The position numbers were made by a program, and so were the translations under genes. 49,296 nt of DNA from an uncultured Collinsella sp. (lineage in GTDB: Bacteria; Actinomycetota; Coriobacteriia; Coriobacteriales; Coriobacteriaceae), in assembly GCA_900542965.1 (NCBI GenBank), contig UQPY01000008.1:1-49296 (forward strand). Reading direction: 5' to 3'. Shown here piece by piece: positions 32,777 to 43,559 of this stretch; position 1 is the first letter of the stretch; each line of letters begins with the position of its first letter. The notes under the pieces were generated by a model that was given only the letters and a program-made list of their open reading frames with translations, searched no databases and was not told where the DNA came from.

Positions 32777-33937
32777 CTATTCGTGAGTATGGCCTACGTA
32801 GTCTTCGTCGATCGTGATCTTTGCGAATGAATTGGGGTATTCGGATTCGACCTGTTTTGCTAGTGTCCGCTTTAGATCTTCGGCGCTCATTTGCAAATCC
32901 GAGGGGCGCACGCAGTCAAAGATCACGTTGGTGTGCGTAGGGCCCGGCACACAGCGCAGGTCGTGAATGGAAAGACGGCTATCGATCTGTTGAGCCATGG
33001 CGTTAATGCTCAAACGCATGCTCGCCACTTTGGGGTCATCGGTCACGATGGGATCGTAGTGAAGCGTGACGATCATGCCGTCTTCGTCCCTAAATGCCTG
33101 TTCGATGTTGTCGAGCGTGTCGTGACTTTCCAGCGGGCTGGCCTCGGCTGCCATCTCGGCATGCGCACTTGCAAACTTCCTACCCGGGCCGTAGTCGTGA
33201 ACCATCAAATCGTGAACGCCCAAAACGCCAGGATAGCTCATGATCTTGTCTCGAATGTGCTTGACCAGCTTAGGATCGGGTGACTGGCCCAAAAGCGGGC
33301 TTACCGTATCTTGAATAAGTTCAAGGCCGCTCCAGCCAATATAGGCGCCAACGGCAAGGCCAACCCATGCGTCAAGATTGATGTGCGTCACCTGCGAAAC
33401 AATCGCACATGCCAGCACGGCGCCTGTGGCAAGGACATCGTTCTTGGAATCCTGCGCGGTCGCATGCAGCGTCTCGGACTCAATGCGATCGCCGAGCTTT
33501 TGGTTGAGGGCCGCCATCCACAGCTTTACAACCATCGAAAGTGCCAGGACTGCCACCAGGGCAAGCGAGAACTCGACAGGCTCCGGGTTGACAATACGCT
33601 CCACCGAGGACTTCACCAGTTCGATGCCAATAAGCAGCACGAGCGCCGCCACGACCAAACCCGAGAGATACTCGTAGCGACCGTGGCCGTAAGGATGCTC
33701 GGGGTCGGCCGGCTTGCTCGCCAGCTTAAAGCCCAGCACGCTCACGATATTCGAGCTGGCATCGGACAGGTTGTTCATGGCATCCGCCACAATCGAAACC
33801 GATCCCGACAGCACACCAATTGCGCCCTTCGCAGCACAAAGCGCAACATTAGCGAGAATACACACCATGCCCGTCAACGTGCCCACGCGCGCACGGTCGC
33901 CCTGCGCACGACGAACGATCCACTCGACCATCTTCAT
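32777..33937 (-). CDS. Cation diffusion facilitator transporter
   Basis: This is a 386-residue CDF exporter. About six membrane helices hold the two metal-binding HxxxD/DxxxD-like motifs: SIVADAMNNLSDASSN in helix II and TAQDSKNDVLATGAV in helix V. PEHPYGHGRYEYLSG lies between. The C-terminal cytoplasmic domain is followed by an extra about 80 residues. The metals are probably Zn, Mn or Fe. Two ATGs, at 33937 and 33931, are both usable behind GGGGG; the shorter has the better spacing. Confidence 0.93.
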   Translation of the reverse strand: MKMVEWIVRRAQGDRARVGTLTGMVCILANVALCAAKGAIGVLSGSVSIVADAMNNLSDASSNIVSVLGFKLASKPADPEHPYGHGRYEYLSGLVVAALVLLIGIELVKSSVERIVNPEPVEFSLALVAVLALSMVVKLWMAALNQKLGDRIESETLHATAQDSKNDVLATGAVLACAIVSQVTHINLDAWVGLAVGAYIGWSGLELIQDTVSPLLGQSPDPKLVKHIRDKIMSYPGVLGVHDLMVHDYGPGRKFASAHAEMAAEASPLESHDTLDNIEQAFRDEDGMIVTLHYDPIVTDDPKVASMRLSINAMAQQIDSRLSIHDLRCVPGPTHTNVIFDCVRPSDLQMSAEDLKRTLAKQVESEYPNSFAKITIDEDYVGHTHE

Positions 33938-34013
33938 CAGCCCCCACGGTACTGCCTATATATATCTATTGCTCAAACGGATTGTAGTGTAGCCACTTTG
34001 TCCTTCAGATACA

Positions 34014-34046
34014 AAAAAGGCCGCGACCCACACGGGCCACGGCCTT
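34014..34046 (-). terminator. Terminator after the PTS gene
   Basis: AAGGCCG (34017-34023) pairs with CGGCCTT (34040-34046), with further GC pairs inside, followed on the minus strand by TTTTTT. It closes the fatty acid/PTS transcription unit. Confidence 0.85.
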
Positions 34047-34084
34047 GGAGCATGGCAAAGGAATCGTCCTTGTGTCGCACAGGT

Positions 34085-35299
34085 TTACGCGCTTACTTCG
34101 GCCACGCTCTTCGAGGTTTCGGGTGAATCGGCTCCGTCCCCCGTCGTCTGCCCCTTCGTCGGCACCACACCAAAGCAGTAGCTCAGCGCCGCAGACATCG
34201 CGAATGCTACACCACCGGCAGCGCAGCACCACAGCAGGTTCGAGATGCCGCCCGTGGCAAAGCCAATGACCATGAGGACATTCGTCATGCCGATGGTATA
34301 GGCCGTAACGTGGCCCACGGCCGCAACAAGGCCTCCGACGGCGCCGCCAATGGCCATGCACGTCAGGCACCTGCCATATTTAAAGCCGCAACCGTACAGC
34401 GCCGGCTCGCTTACGCCACCAAGCACGCCCGAGATCGAATAGCCCAGCATGAGCGCCTTCTCGTCCTTATCCGCAACGCGAAGCGACGCGCCAAAGGGCA
34501 TGCCCCAAACGGCGAACGTTGCCATCGTCGCGGCGATCAGGATGCACGAATCCGTTCCCACACTCATAAACTGCGCATAGGCGAGCGATAGGACGACGTT
34601 GCTGACGCCCGCGATCTTTAGGAACTCCCAGCCTGCGGCAAGCCCCATGAGCGTGAGCAGCGACACAATGCCACCGGAATTGCCAAGCATAAACATAAGC
34701 TGGCCCAACAGCATGCCCAGATAGCTGCCCGCCGGTGCCGTAATACACAGCGAAACCGGAACCATGACAAGCATGGTCGCAAACGGAACAAACGAAAACG
34801 CCACGGCCCTAGGGATAACGCGCTTAAAGAAACACTCCACTCGCCATAGCACAGGCACCGAAAGGAGAACTGGAATAACAGTCGTCGTGTAATCGTTGAC
34901 CGGCGCGGGAAGCAGACCATACACGGAAGTCATCGATGCCCCCGTCGTCGATGCGGCATCGACGAGCTTGAGCAGATCGGGCGCAATCAATACGCCGCCC
35001 AGCATCATACCCAGCTGCTCCGAGCAACCGAGCTGGCGGGCGGCCGCCCAACCAAGATAGATGGGCAAAAAGTAGTAGCCGGCGTTATAGAGCCAACTGT
35101 AGAACAGGCGATAGATTTCGGAATCGGCAGACCACAGGCCCAGCATGCCTTCGCCCATAATGACGGCGACGGTGCGGAACAACGCCGCGCAGACAATAAA
35201 CGGCAGCGCCGACATCATGCTTTTGGACAGATAATCGACCACGGCCATGGCGTTTGATGAAACCGACGTTGTAAACGAGGTGTTAGAAACTTGTAGCAT
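34085..35299 (-). CDS. Orphan PTS EIIC permease, beta-glucoside-like
   Basis: This is a 404-residue membrane component of the glucose/beta-glucoside PTS superfamily. It spans about ten helices and has the family's conserved Glu in GVLGGVSEPALYG (GITEP motif region). There is no EIIB or EIIA domain and none is encoded nearby, so phosphate must come from elsewhere in the genome. The start ATG at 35299 (MLQVSNTSF) has AAAGG 7 bases upstream; the reading frame extends further 5' into accDA but that part is not protein-like. It lies 40 bp after accDA and may be cotranscribed with it. Confidence 0.85.
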   Translation of the reverse strand: MLQVSNTSFTTSVSSNAMAVVDYLSKSMMSALPFIVCAALFRTVAVIMGEGMLGLWSADSEIYRLFYSWLYNAGYYFLPIYLGWAAARQLGCSEQLGMMLGGVLIAPDLLKLVDAASTTGASMTSVYGLLPAPVNDYTTTVIPVLLSVPVLWRVECFFKRVIPRAVAFSFVPFATMLVMVPVSLCITAPAGSYLGMLLGQLMFMLGNSGGIVSLLTLMGLAAGWEFLKIAGVSNVVLSLAYAQFMSVGTDSCILIAATMATFAVWGMPFGASLRVADKDEKALMLGYSISGVLGGVSEPALYGCGFKYGRCLTCMAIGGAVGGLVAAVGHVTAYTIGMTNVLMVIGFATGGISNLLWCCAAGGVAFAMSAALSYCFGVVPTKGQTTGDGADSPETSKSVAEVSA

Positions 35300-35339
35300 G
35301 GAACGCCTTTCCCAATATGACATGCGGGCTGTCCCTTTG

Positions 35340-37050
35340 TCACATCGTGCGGTACTGACCGATTGCGCGGTACTTTTCGTAGCGGAGGTTTGTGAGGGTC
35401 GCGTCGTCGAGCTGCCCAAGCGCATCGAAGGCATCAAATGCCGAGGACATGACGGCACCGGCGATCTCCTCATGCGACAGGCCCTTATCGTCAACAATGC
35501 CGTCAATGATGCCGAGCGCCAGCAGATCGGGGGCCGTGAGCTTAAGCGCCTCGGCGGCCTCATTCGCGCGCTCGGTATCCTTCCACAGGATCGACGCACA
35601 GGCCTCGGGGCTCACGACCGAATAGGCCGAGCTCGAGAGCATCAGGATGCGGTCGGCCACGGACAGCGCCAGCGCGCCACCAGAGCCGCCCTCGCCTGTC
35701 ACCACCGAGACAATCGGCGTCTTAAGGCCGCTCATCTCCATGAGGTTCTGGGCAATCGCCTCACCCTGGCCGCGTTCCTCGGCACCGATGCCGCAAAACG
35801 CGCCCGAAGTATCGACCAGGCACAGAACCGGTCGACCAAACTTTTCGGCCTGGCGCATCAGGCGACGCGCTTTGCGGTAGCCCTCGGGATGTGCCATACC
35901 AAAGTTGCGACGCATGCGCTCTTTGGTCGTGGTGCCGCGCTCGATGGCGATGACCGTTACGGGGCGTCCGTCTTTCCAGCCAATGCCAGCCACCACAGCA
36001 GCGTCGTCGCCAAAGTAGCGGTCGCCGTGCAGCTCCACAAATCCATCCAGGCCCAGCGAGATCATCTCGCCTGCCGTGGCGCGATCTGCCGAGCGGGTCT
36101 GCTTGACAATCTCGAGCGCGGTTTTTGGTGCGGCCGAGCGCTTGAACAAGTGTCCCAGCTTTTTGCCGCGGCGACCCGTATGCACGATCTCATGCGGTGC
36201 CCCCAGGCCGGGCGCGTGCCCTTCGTGCAGCGCCAGCAGCTCGCCTACCGTGAGCGCAATCTCGCCACGCGGAACAACGGCATCGCAAAAGCCGTGCTCC
36301 AGCAAAAACTCGGAGCGCTGGAATCCCTTGGGCAGGCGCTTGTGCATGTTCTGCTCGATCACGCGCGGGCCGGCAAATGCCGTCAGGGCATCGGGCTCGG
36401 CCAGGATAATATCGCCCTCCATGGCAAAGCTCGCGGTTACGCCTCCGGTCGTGGGGTCAGTGAGCACCGTGATATACAGGCCGCCCGCCTCGCTATGGCG
36501 CCTAACCGCCGCAGAAATCTTGGCCATCTGCATGAGCGAGGTCACGCCCTCCTGCATGCGGGCGCCACCCGATACGGTAAAGCCAACGACCGGCAGTCCC
36601 AGCTCGGTCGCACGCTCAAATGTGCGGCAGATCTTCTCGCCCACCACGGAACCCATCGAGCCCATCATAAAGTTGGCGTCCATAAAGAAGAGCGCCGTGT
36701 CGCAACCGCAGATTTTGCCCTTGCCGCACACAACGGCATCGCGCTCGCCCGAACGTTCGCTCACGCTCTTGAGCTTGTCGGCATAGCCGGGAAACGAAAG
36801 GAAGTCCTCCGGCGCCAGACTGGCATCCCATTCCTCAAACGTGCCCTCGTCAATCGTCATGTGCATGCGGTCGCGCCCGCTCACGCGAAAGTGTTTGCCG
36901 CAACGAGGGCAGACCTCGAGGTTGTCGTGCAGGCGCGCCTCATCGATCACGCGGCGGCACTCCGGGCACTTGATAAACACGTGGCGCGCGGGAAACTCGG
37001 CGCACGACTCGGTCATCGGTCCCTCGAGGACGTTGACCGTCTTCGCTTTT

Positions 37051-37064
<14 letters not shown>
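35340..37064 (-). CDS. accDA: Fused acetyl-CoA carboxylase carboxyltransferase, beta-alpha (AccD-AccA)
   Basis: This 574-residue protein joins both carboxyltransferase subunits, which transfer the carboxyl group from biotin-AccB to acetyl-CoA. The AccD half has the zinc finger Cys33/36 and Cys52/55 (CPECRR, CPRCGKHF) and GGARMQEGVTSLMQM. The AccA half starts near residue 290 and carries RYFGDDAAVVAGIGW and VTGEGGSGGALALSVADR. In most bacteria these are separate polypeptides. The start overlaps the accC stop by 14 bases, giving coupled translation. Confidence 0.95.
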
Positions 37065-38394
<1,330 letters not shown>

Positions 38395-38404
38395 GAAGCC
38401 TTCC

Positions 38405-38827
38405 TTAACTTTCGTGCATGAGTGCAAAAGACATATCGGCGCGGCAGCAAACCTCACCGTTGACGCTCGCAGTACCCGTCGCAAAGCGGAACGGCCCGCG
38501 CGCACGCGTGATGGAGCACACCAGATCAACCGTGTCGCCCGGGCGCACCGGACGCTTAAAGCGCACCTTGTCCAGACTCGTGTAGAACGGCGTCGCGCCG
38601 CGCGCCTCCTCATCGCCCATCAGCAGCACGCAACAGTTTTGGGCGAGCATCTCGCACTGAATCACGCCGGGGACCACCGGGTTTCCCGGAAAATGCCCCT
38701 GCAAAAAGTACTCGTCGCCCGTGATCGTGATCTTGCCGTGGGCCTCGTCGCCCACCAGCTCGGCCTCGTCGAGCAAAAGCATCGGTTCGCGATGCGGCAA
38801 CAGTTCCTTAAGCTCTTCTTTGTTCAT
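38405..38827 (-). CDS. fabZ: 3-hydroxyacyl-ACP dehydratase FabZ
   Basis: This 140-residue hot-dog-fold dehydratase removes water from 3-hydroxyacyl-ACP. LLPHREPMLLLDEAEL opens it. The catalytic motif GHFPGNPVVPGVIQCEMLAQ holds the active His, with the Glu following. The ATG at 38827 has AGGTGAT just upstream; a GTG three codons earlier abuts the accB stop. Confidence 0.96.
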   Translation of the reverse strand: MNKEELKELLPHREPMLLLDEAELVGDEAHGKITITGDEYFLQGHFPGNPVVPGVIQCEMLAQNCCVLLMGDEEARGATPFYTSLDKVRFKRPVRPGDTVDLVCSITRARGPFRFATGTASVNGEVCCRADMSFALMHES

Positions 38828-38836
38828 GGATATCAC

Positions 38837-39310
38837 CTATCCGATCCTCATGAGGCAGCTGCCAAACTCCACGAGGTCGCCGTCGGCCACGCAGATCTCG
38901 AGCACCTCGCCGTCTGCCTCTGCCGTTACCTCGTTGAGAACCTTCATGGCCTCGATGATGCAGAGCGTCTCGCCGGCCTTGACCTTAGAGCCCACGTGCA
39001 CAAACGGCTCGTCGCCCGGCGCCGGGGCAGCATAGAAAACGCCGACCATGGGAGCGGTCACCTCGGTGCCCTTGGGCTCTGGTGCGGCGGCAGGTGTCTG
39101 CGCGGCGGGCTCCGGTGCGGCAGGCGCGACTGTGGGAGCTGCAACTGGAGCGGCCATAGCGCTCGGCATGGGCATGGGCACGGCAACCGGCTGTGCGGCG
39201 CTCGCGCGCTCGAGTTCGACCGCGGTGCCATCGGGCTCCTCAACGCGCACGCGCGTGAGGCCGCGGTCCTCCATCACATCGGCTATCTCGGCAAGTCTTT
39301 TGGAATCCAT
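38837..39310 (-). CDS. accB: Biotin carboxyl carrier protein of acetyl-CoA carboxylase
   Basis: This is a 157-residue carrier. The C-terminal biotinyl domain has the attachment site CIIEAMKVLNEV, with the lysine in EAMK. An Ala/Pro-rich flexible linker (about residues 40-80) joins it to the N-terminal segment. BirA at 44696 should biotinylate it. It is 4 bases upstream of nothing else; fabF ends 3 bp before its start. Confidence 0.96.
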   Translation of the reverse strand: MDSKRLAEIADVMEDRGLTRVRVEEPDGTAVELERASAAQPVAVPMPMPSAMAAPVAAPTVAPAAPEPAAQTPAAAPEPKGTEVTAPMVGVFYAAPAPGDEPFVHVGSKVKAGETLCIIEAMKVLNEVTAEADGEVLEICVADGDLVEFGSCLMRIG

Positions 39311-39313
39311 GCT

Positions 39314-40561
39314 CTAGCTCCTCGTATATCTACGCAGCGCGATGGCGGCGTTGTGCCCGCCAAAGCCTAGGTTGGTCGAAAGCGCCCAGGTAAGGTCGGC
39401 GCGAACTGCGCGATTGGGCGTGTAGTCAAGATCGCAGGCGGGATCGGGCGTGCGGTAGTTAATGGTCGGCGGCACCACGCCCTGCTCGAGCGCCATGGCG
39501 CAGGCCATGACCTCGATGGCGCCCGTGGCACCGATCATGTGGCCGGTCATCGACTTAGTCGACGAGACGTGCGCGGCGCGCGCCGCGTCCTCGCCGAGCG
39601 CACGCTTAATGCCCGCCGTCTCGGACGAATCGTTGAGCTTGGTCGATGTGCCGTGGGCATTGATGTAGAGGCCCTCGGAAGGCCTGACGTCGCCCTCGGT
39701 CACCGCCAGCGATATCGCGCGGGCAATGCCGGCAGCCTCGGGATCAGGGCTCGTGATGTGATAGGCATCATCGGTGTTGCCGTAGCCCACGACCTCGGCA
39801 TAAATGTGCGCACCGCGCGCCTGCGCATGTTCCATGCTCTCGAGCACGAGCACGCAGGCGCCCTCGCCCATCACAAAGCCGTCGCGGTCTGCATCGAACG
39901 GACGGCAGGCCGTCGCGGGATCGGGGTTGGTGGTCAATGCGCGGCAGGACGTAAAGCCCGCAACGGCATCGGGGATAATTGCGGCCTCGGCGCCGCCCGC
40001 GAGGATCGCGTCGGCATAGCCGTGCTTGATGGCGCGGAACGCCTCGCCCACCGCATGGGCCGAGGTTGCGCACGCGGTCACCACGGGCAGGGTCGGGCCC
40101 TTTGCCTTGTGGCGGATTGCGATATTGCCCGATGCCATGTTGGGGATCATCATCGCGATCATGTAAGGCGATGCGCGACGAGGCCCCCGATCGGCGATCG
40201 TGTGGACGTTGTCGACGAGTGTCTGCATGCCGCCCACACCCGAGCCCACGTAGACGCCCAGGCGCTCTCGATCGATGGCGCCTTCGACATCAAAGCCCGC
40301 ATCGTGCATAGCCTCGTCCGAAGCCGCCATCGCAAACTGAACGCAGGGGTCCAGATGCTTTGCATCACGCTTGCCAAAGTACTCGTTGCCGTCAAAGCCC
40401 TTGACCTCGGCCGCCACCTTGACGGCAAACGCATCGGTATCGAAGTGCGTGATCGGGCCGATGCCGCACGTGCCGGCGCACATGGCCGCCCAGGTGGCAA
40501 GCGCGGTATTGCCGAGCGGCGATACGGCACCGATGCCGGTGATTGCAACTCTCTGTTCCAT
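39314..40561 (-). CDS. fabF: Beta-ketoacyl-ACP synthase II FabF
   Basis: This 415-residue condensing enzyme elongates acyl-ACP with malonyl-ACP. The catalytic triad is visible: Cys in VTACATSAHAVGEAFRAI, His in NAHGTSTKLND, and His in KSMTGHMIGATGA. GFGGHNAAIALRR closes it. Two adjacent ATGs (40564, 40561) follow GAGGAG; the second is spaced better. It comes 44 bp after fabG. Confidence 0.96.
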   Translation of the reverse strand: MEQRVAITGIGAVSPLGNTALATWAAMCAGTCGIGPITHFDTDAFAVKVAAEVKGFDGNEYFGKRDAKHLDPCVQFAMAASDEAMHDAGFDVEGAIDRERLGVYVGSGVGGMQTLVDNVHTIADRGPRRASPYMIAMMIPNMASGNIAIRHKAKGPTLPVVTACATSAHAVGEAFRAIKHGYADAILAGGAEAAIIPDAVAGFTSCRALTTNPDPATACRPFDADRDGFVMGEGACVLVLESMEHAQARGAHIYAEVVGYGNTDDAYHITSPDPEAAGIARAISLAVTEGDVRPSEGLYINAHGTSTKLNDSSETAGIKRALGEDAARAAHVSSTKSMTGHMIGATGAIEVMACAMALEQGVVPPTINYRTPDPACDLDYTPNRAVRADLTWALSTNLGFGGHNAAIALRRYTRS

Positions 40562-40605
40562 CATGGTCTCCTCATCCAAGCCGATGAATGTGCCGGCTCT
40601 GATTT

Positions 40606-41379
40606 CTACATCGCCATTCCGCCGTCGACGCGCACGACCTCGCCCGTAATGTAGGCAGCCGCATCGCTCGCCAAAAAGCGCACCACGCCTGCCACTTCCT
40701 CGGGGCGCGCCATGCGCTTCAGGGGAATCTGCTCCTCGGTTGCCACGCGAACCTTCTCCGAAAGCTTTGCCGTCATATCCGTCTCGACAAACCCGGGGGC
40801 GACCGCGTTCACTCGTACGCCGCGGGGCGCAAGCTCACGCGCCACTGCCTTGGTCAAGCCAATCACGCCCGCCTTGGAGGCGGCATAGTTGGCTTGCCCG
40901 GCATTACCCATCAGGCCCACGACCGAGCTCATGTTGATGACGCAACCGCCACGCTGGCGCATAAAGGTCTTGGTGAGCGCGCGCGTCGTGTTGAACGTGC
41001 CCTTCAGATTGACATCGAGTACGCGATCGAACGCATCGTCGCCCATGCGCATAAGCAGGCCGTCGCGGGTGATACCGGCGTTGTTGACGAGCGCCCAAAT
41101 GGAGCCAAAGTCGCTCAGGACCGCTTCCACGCATGCGTTGACGGCAGCGGGGTCGGCCACGTCGCATTGATATGCGCGCGCCGTGGCGCCAGCCGCCTCG
41201 CAGGCTTCGCACGTCTCGCGCGCTGCATCGACACTGCCGGCATAGACGACGGCGATATCGTAGCCATCCTCCGCCAGACCGACAGCGCATGCGCGGCCGA
41301 TACCGCGCGAGCCGCCCGTAACGAGCGCCACCCGACGTGTGTCGTTGCGCTCGAGCGCGCCATTGTTCAAGTTGCCCAT
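40606..41379 (-). CDS. fabG: 3-oxoacyl-ACP reductase FabG
   Basis: This is a 257-residue short-chain dehydrogenase that reduces ketoacyl-ACP with NADPH. ALVTGGSRGIGRACAVGLAE binds the cofactor. NNAGITRDGLL, the Ser of INMSSVVG and the YAASKAG Tyr/Lys pair make up the active site. AAAGGAACGAC precedes the ATG. Confidence 0.96.
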   Translation of the reverse strand: MGNLNNGALERNDTRRVALVTGGSRGIGRACAVGLAEDGYDIAVVYAGSVDAARETCEACEAAGATARAYQCDVADPAAVNACVEAVLSDFGSIWALVNNAGITRDGLLMRMGDDAFDRVLDVNLKGTFNTTRALTKTFMRQRGGCVINMSSVVGLMGNAGQANYAASKAGVIGLTKAVARELAPRGVRVNAVAPGFVETDMTAKLSEKVRVATEEQIPLKRMARPEEVAGVVRFLASDAAAYITGEVVRVDGGMAM

Positions 41380-41409
41380 GTCGTTCCTTTCGGGTTACAG
41401 CCCTGTGGG

Positions 41410-42336
41410 CTATGCGAACTCGTCGGCAATAGCTGCGACCTGCTCGGCCGTTTCGCACGAATACACACGAACATCGCTCAACGTACGCTTGACCAGGCCG
41501 GACAGTGTTTTTCCGGGACCGACCTCAATAAACGTGTCGATGCCCTGATCCTGCAGAGTGTGCAGTGTGTCAACCCAGCGCACGGCATGGCTCACCTGGT
41601 TGACCAGGACCTCCGATGCCGCTTGGGAGTCCGCCGGATAGGGCGCCGCCGTCATGTTTGCCACAACCGGAATGAGCAGCGGGGACGGGGCGTGACCGGC
41701 TTGGATATACGTCGCCAGCCCCTCAGTCGCCTCTGCCATATAGGGGCTATGGAACGCACCCGACACCGCGACCTTCATCGCACGGCCGCCCGCCTCTTTT
41801 ACCAAGACGTCGAGCGCCTGCAGTGCATCGGGCGCTCCAGCCACAACCGTCTGCTGGGGGCTGTTGTAGTTGACCGGCCAGCAGTCTTCGCCCGCCTGCG
41901 CGGCCAGGTCCTCGACCTGCAACGCATCGAGCTTGATGACGGCGCGCATGCCGCCGGGGTGACGTTTCGCCGACGCGGCCATCAACGCCGCGCGCTCGCA
42001 CACGAGCTCAAAGCCCGCTCGTGTATCGAATGCCCCTGCAAAGGTGAGTGCGGCGACCTCGCCCAGCGAGAATCCCGCACAGGCGGCAGGCACCACGCCG
42101 CGCTCGCGCAGGGCAGTGGCGACAGCCAGATCGTGCACGAACACGCACGGCTGCGTGTTCTCGGTTTGCGAGAGTTCCTCCTTCGAGGCGCTCCGGCACT
42201 GCTCACTGGTCCCCGGGCGCACCTCGTCGGCGATCGCGAACACCTCAGCAGCCGCCGGCGATGCCTCGATGAGGTCGACGCCCATCTCGGGATGCTGGGC
42301 ACCCTGGCCGGCAAACAGAAACGCTACGCTACCCAT
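41410..42336 (-). CDS. fabD: Malonyl-CoA:ACP transacylase FabD
   Basis: This 308-residue enzyme loads malonyl groups onto ACP. It starts VAFLFAGQGAQHPEMGVDL. The nucleophile motif is GFSLGEVAAL, and the second active His is in SGAFHSPYM. It overlaps the fabK end by 13 bases, so translation is coupled. Confidence 0.95.
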   Translation of the reverse strand: MGSVAFLFAGQGAQHPEMGVDLIEASPAAAEVFAIADEVRPGTSEQCRSASKEELSQTENTQPCVFVHDLAVATALRERGVVPAACAGFSLGEVAALTFAGAFDTRAGFELVCERAALMAASAKRHPGGMRAVIKLDALQVEDLAAQAGEDCWPVNYNSPQQTVVAGAPDALQALDVLVKEAGGRAMKVAVSGAFHSPYMAEATEGLATYIQAGHAPSPLLIPVVANMTAAPYPADSQAASEVLVNQVSHAVRWVDTLHTLQDQGIDTFIEVGPGKTLSGLVKRTLSDVRVYSCETAEQVAAIADEFA

Positions 42337-43268
42337 GCGGATGCACCCTTCAAGACGCGCTCGGCACCATCGACCAGATTGTCAACAATCTCGCGCGCGC
42401 TCTGGCGCTCGTTGACCATGCCGGCAATCTGGCCGCACAAATACGAGCCCTCTTCGTAATTGCCATCCTTGGCGGCCTTACGAAGCGCACCCGTACCCAT
42501 GGCACCGAGTTCCTCGGGGCTTGCACCCGCCGCCTCGCTCTTGGCATAGGCGTTGGTGAAGGGGCTCTTGAGGGCACGAACCGGATGTCCCGTCGAGCGA
42601 CCAGTCGCACGCGTCGACGTGTCGCCCGCCTTGAGCACCAGCTCTTTGTACTGCTCGGATACGGTGCATTCGTTTGCGACCAGAAAGCGCGTACCCACCT
42701 GGACGCCGGCAGCGCCCAGCATAAAGGCGGCCGCCACGCCGCGACCATCGGCAATACCGCCGGCCGCCACCACGGGGATATCGACCGCATCGACAACCTG
42801 CGGGACAAGTGCCATCGTCGAGGTCTCGCCAATATGGCCACCCGACTCGGTGCCCTCGGCAACCACAGCGGTTGCCCCACGACGCGCCACGAGGCGAGCG
42901 AGCGCCACCGAAGCCACAACGGGGATGACCTTGATGCCCGCTTCGTTCCAAGCCTTCATGTACTTGGTGGGATTGCCGGCACCCGTGACGACAACAGGCA
43001 CCTGCTCGTCGATCACGACCTGTGCCACCTCGTCGACAAACGGGCTCATGAGCATGACGTTGGCGCCAAAGGGCTTGTCCGTCTTGGTGCGCAGCTCGTG
43101 AATCTGGTCGCGCAGCCAGTTGGCGTCGGCATTCATGGCCGCGATGATACCTAGGCCACCTGCCTCGGACACGGCCGATGCCAGCGAGGCATCGGCAATC
43201 CAGGCCATGCCGCCCTGGAACACAGGTTTCTCGATGCCAAGCAGGTCGCAGAGAGGAGTCTTGAGCAT
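42324..43268 (-). CDS. fabK: FMN-dependent enoyl-ACP reductase II FabK
   Basis: This 314-residue flavoenzyme reduces the enoyl double bond. It belongs to the nitronate monooxygenase/FabK barrel family: VFQGGMAWIADASLASAVSE, ANVMLMSPFVDEVAQ, EGTESGGHIGE (with the catalytic His) and GGIADGRGVAAAFMLGA are typical of FabK. No FabI is present, so this is probably the organism's enoyl reductase. FabK enzymes are insensitive to triclosan. It is 2 bp downstream of acpP. Confidence 0.93.
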   Translation of the reverse strand: MLKTPLCDLLGIEKPVFQGGMAWIADASLASAVSEAGGLGIIAAMNADANWLRDQIHELRTKTDKPFGANVMLMSPFVDEVAQVVIDEQVPVVVTGAGNPTKYMKAWNEAGIKVIPVVASVALARLVARRGATAVVAEGTESGGHIGETSTMALVPQVVDAVDIPVVAAGGIADGRGVAAAFMLGAAGVQVGTRFLVANECTVSEQYKELVLKAGDTSTRATGRSTGHPVRALKSPFTNAYAKSEAAGASPEELGAMGTGALRKAAKDGNYEEGSYLCGQIAGMVNERQSAREIVDNLVDGAERVLKGASAWVA

Positions 43269-43270
43269 TA

Positions 43271-43507
43271 CTACTTCTCCAATGCCGCCTCGACCGTATC
43301 GACAAACTCGCCGACCGTCTTGGGGTTCTCCTCGGTATCCAGCTGAATGCCAAACTCGTCCTCAACGGCGACGAGGATCTCGACGGTGCCCAGACTGTCG
43401 AGGCCAATCTCCTCGAGCGTGGACTCGGGCTTCATCTCGACATCGTCAAGGCCGGCGGTCTCGCGGATAACGTCGCAAACGCGCTCGAAGGTCTTCTGAT
43501 CTGCCAT
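43271..43507 (-). CDS. acpP: Acyl carrier protein
   Basis: This is a 78-residue ACP. The phosphopantetheine serine is in EIGLDSLGTVEILVAVEDEF. The usual DSLD is DSLG here, keeping the serine. It is acidic, as expected. It sits between fabH and fabK. Confidence 0.96.
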   Translation of the reverse strand: MADQKTFERVCDVIRETAGLDDVEMKPESTLEEIGLDSLGTVEILVAVEDEFGIQLDTEENPKTVGEFVDTVEAALEK

Positions 43508-43559
43508 GGTGTTTCTCCTTTGGTTGTGCCCTGGGGGCGTTTTTATTTCCTATGTGCAA

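Noticed and set aside
35300..35599. N-terminal extension of the PTS EIIC reading frame
   Set aside because: It runs antisense-like through the 3' end of accDA, is Arg/Ser-rich, and the ATG at 35299 has a good ribosome binding site.
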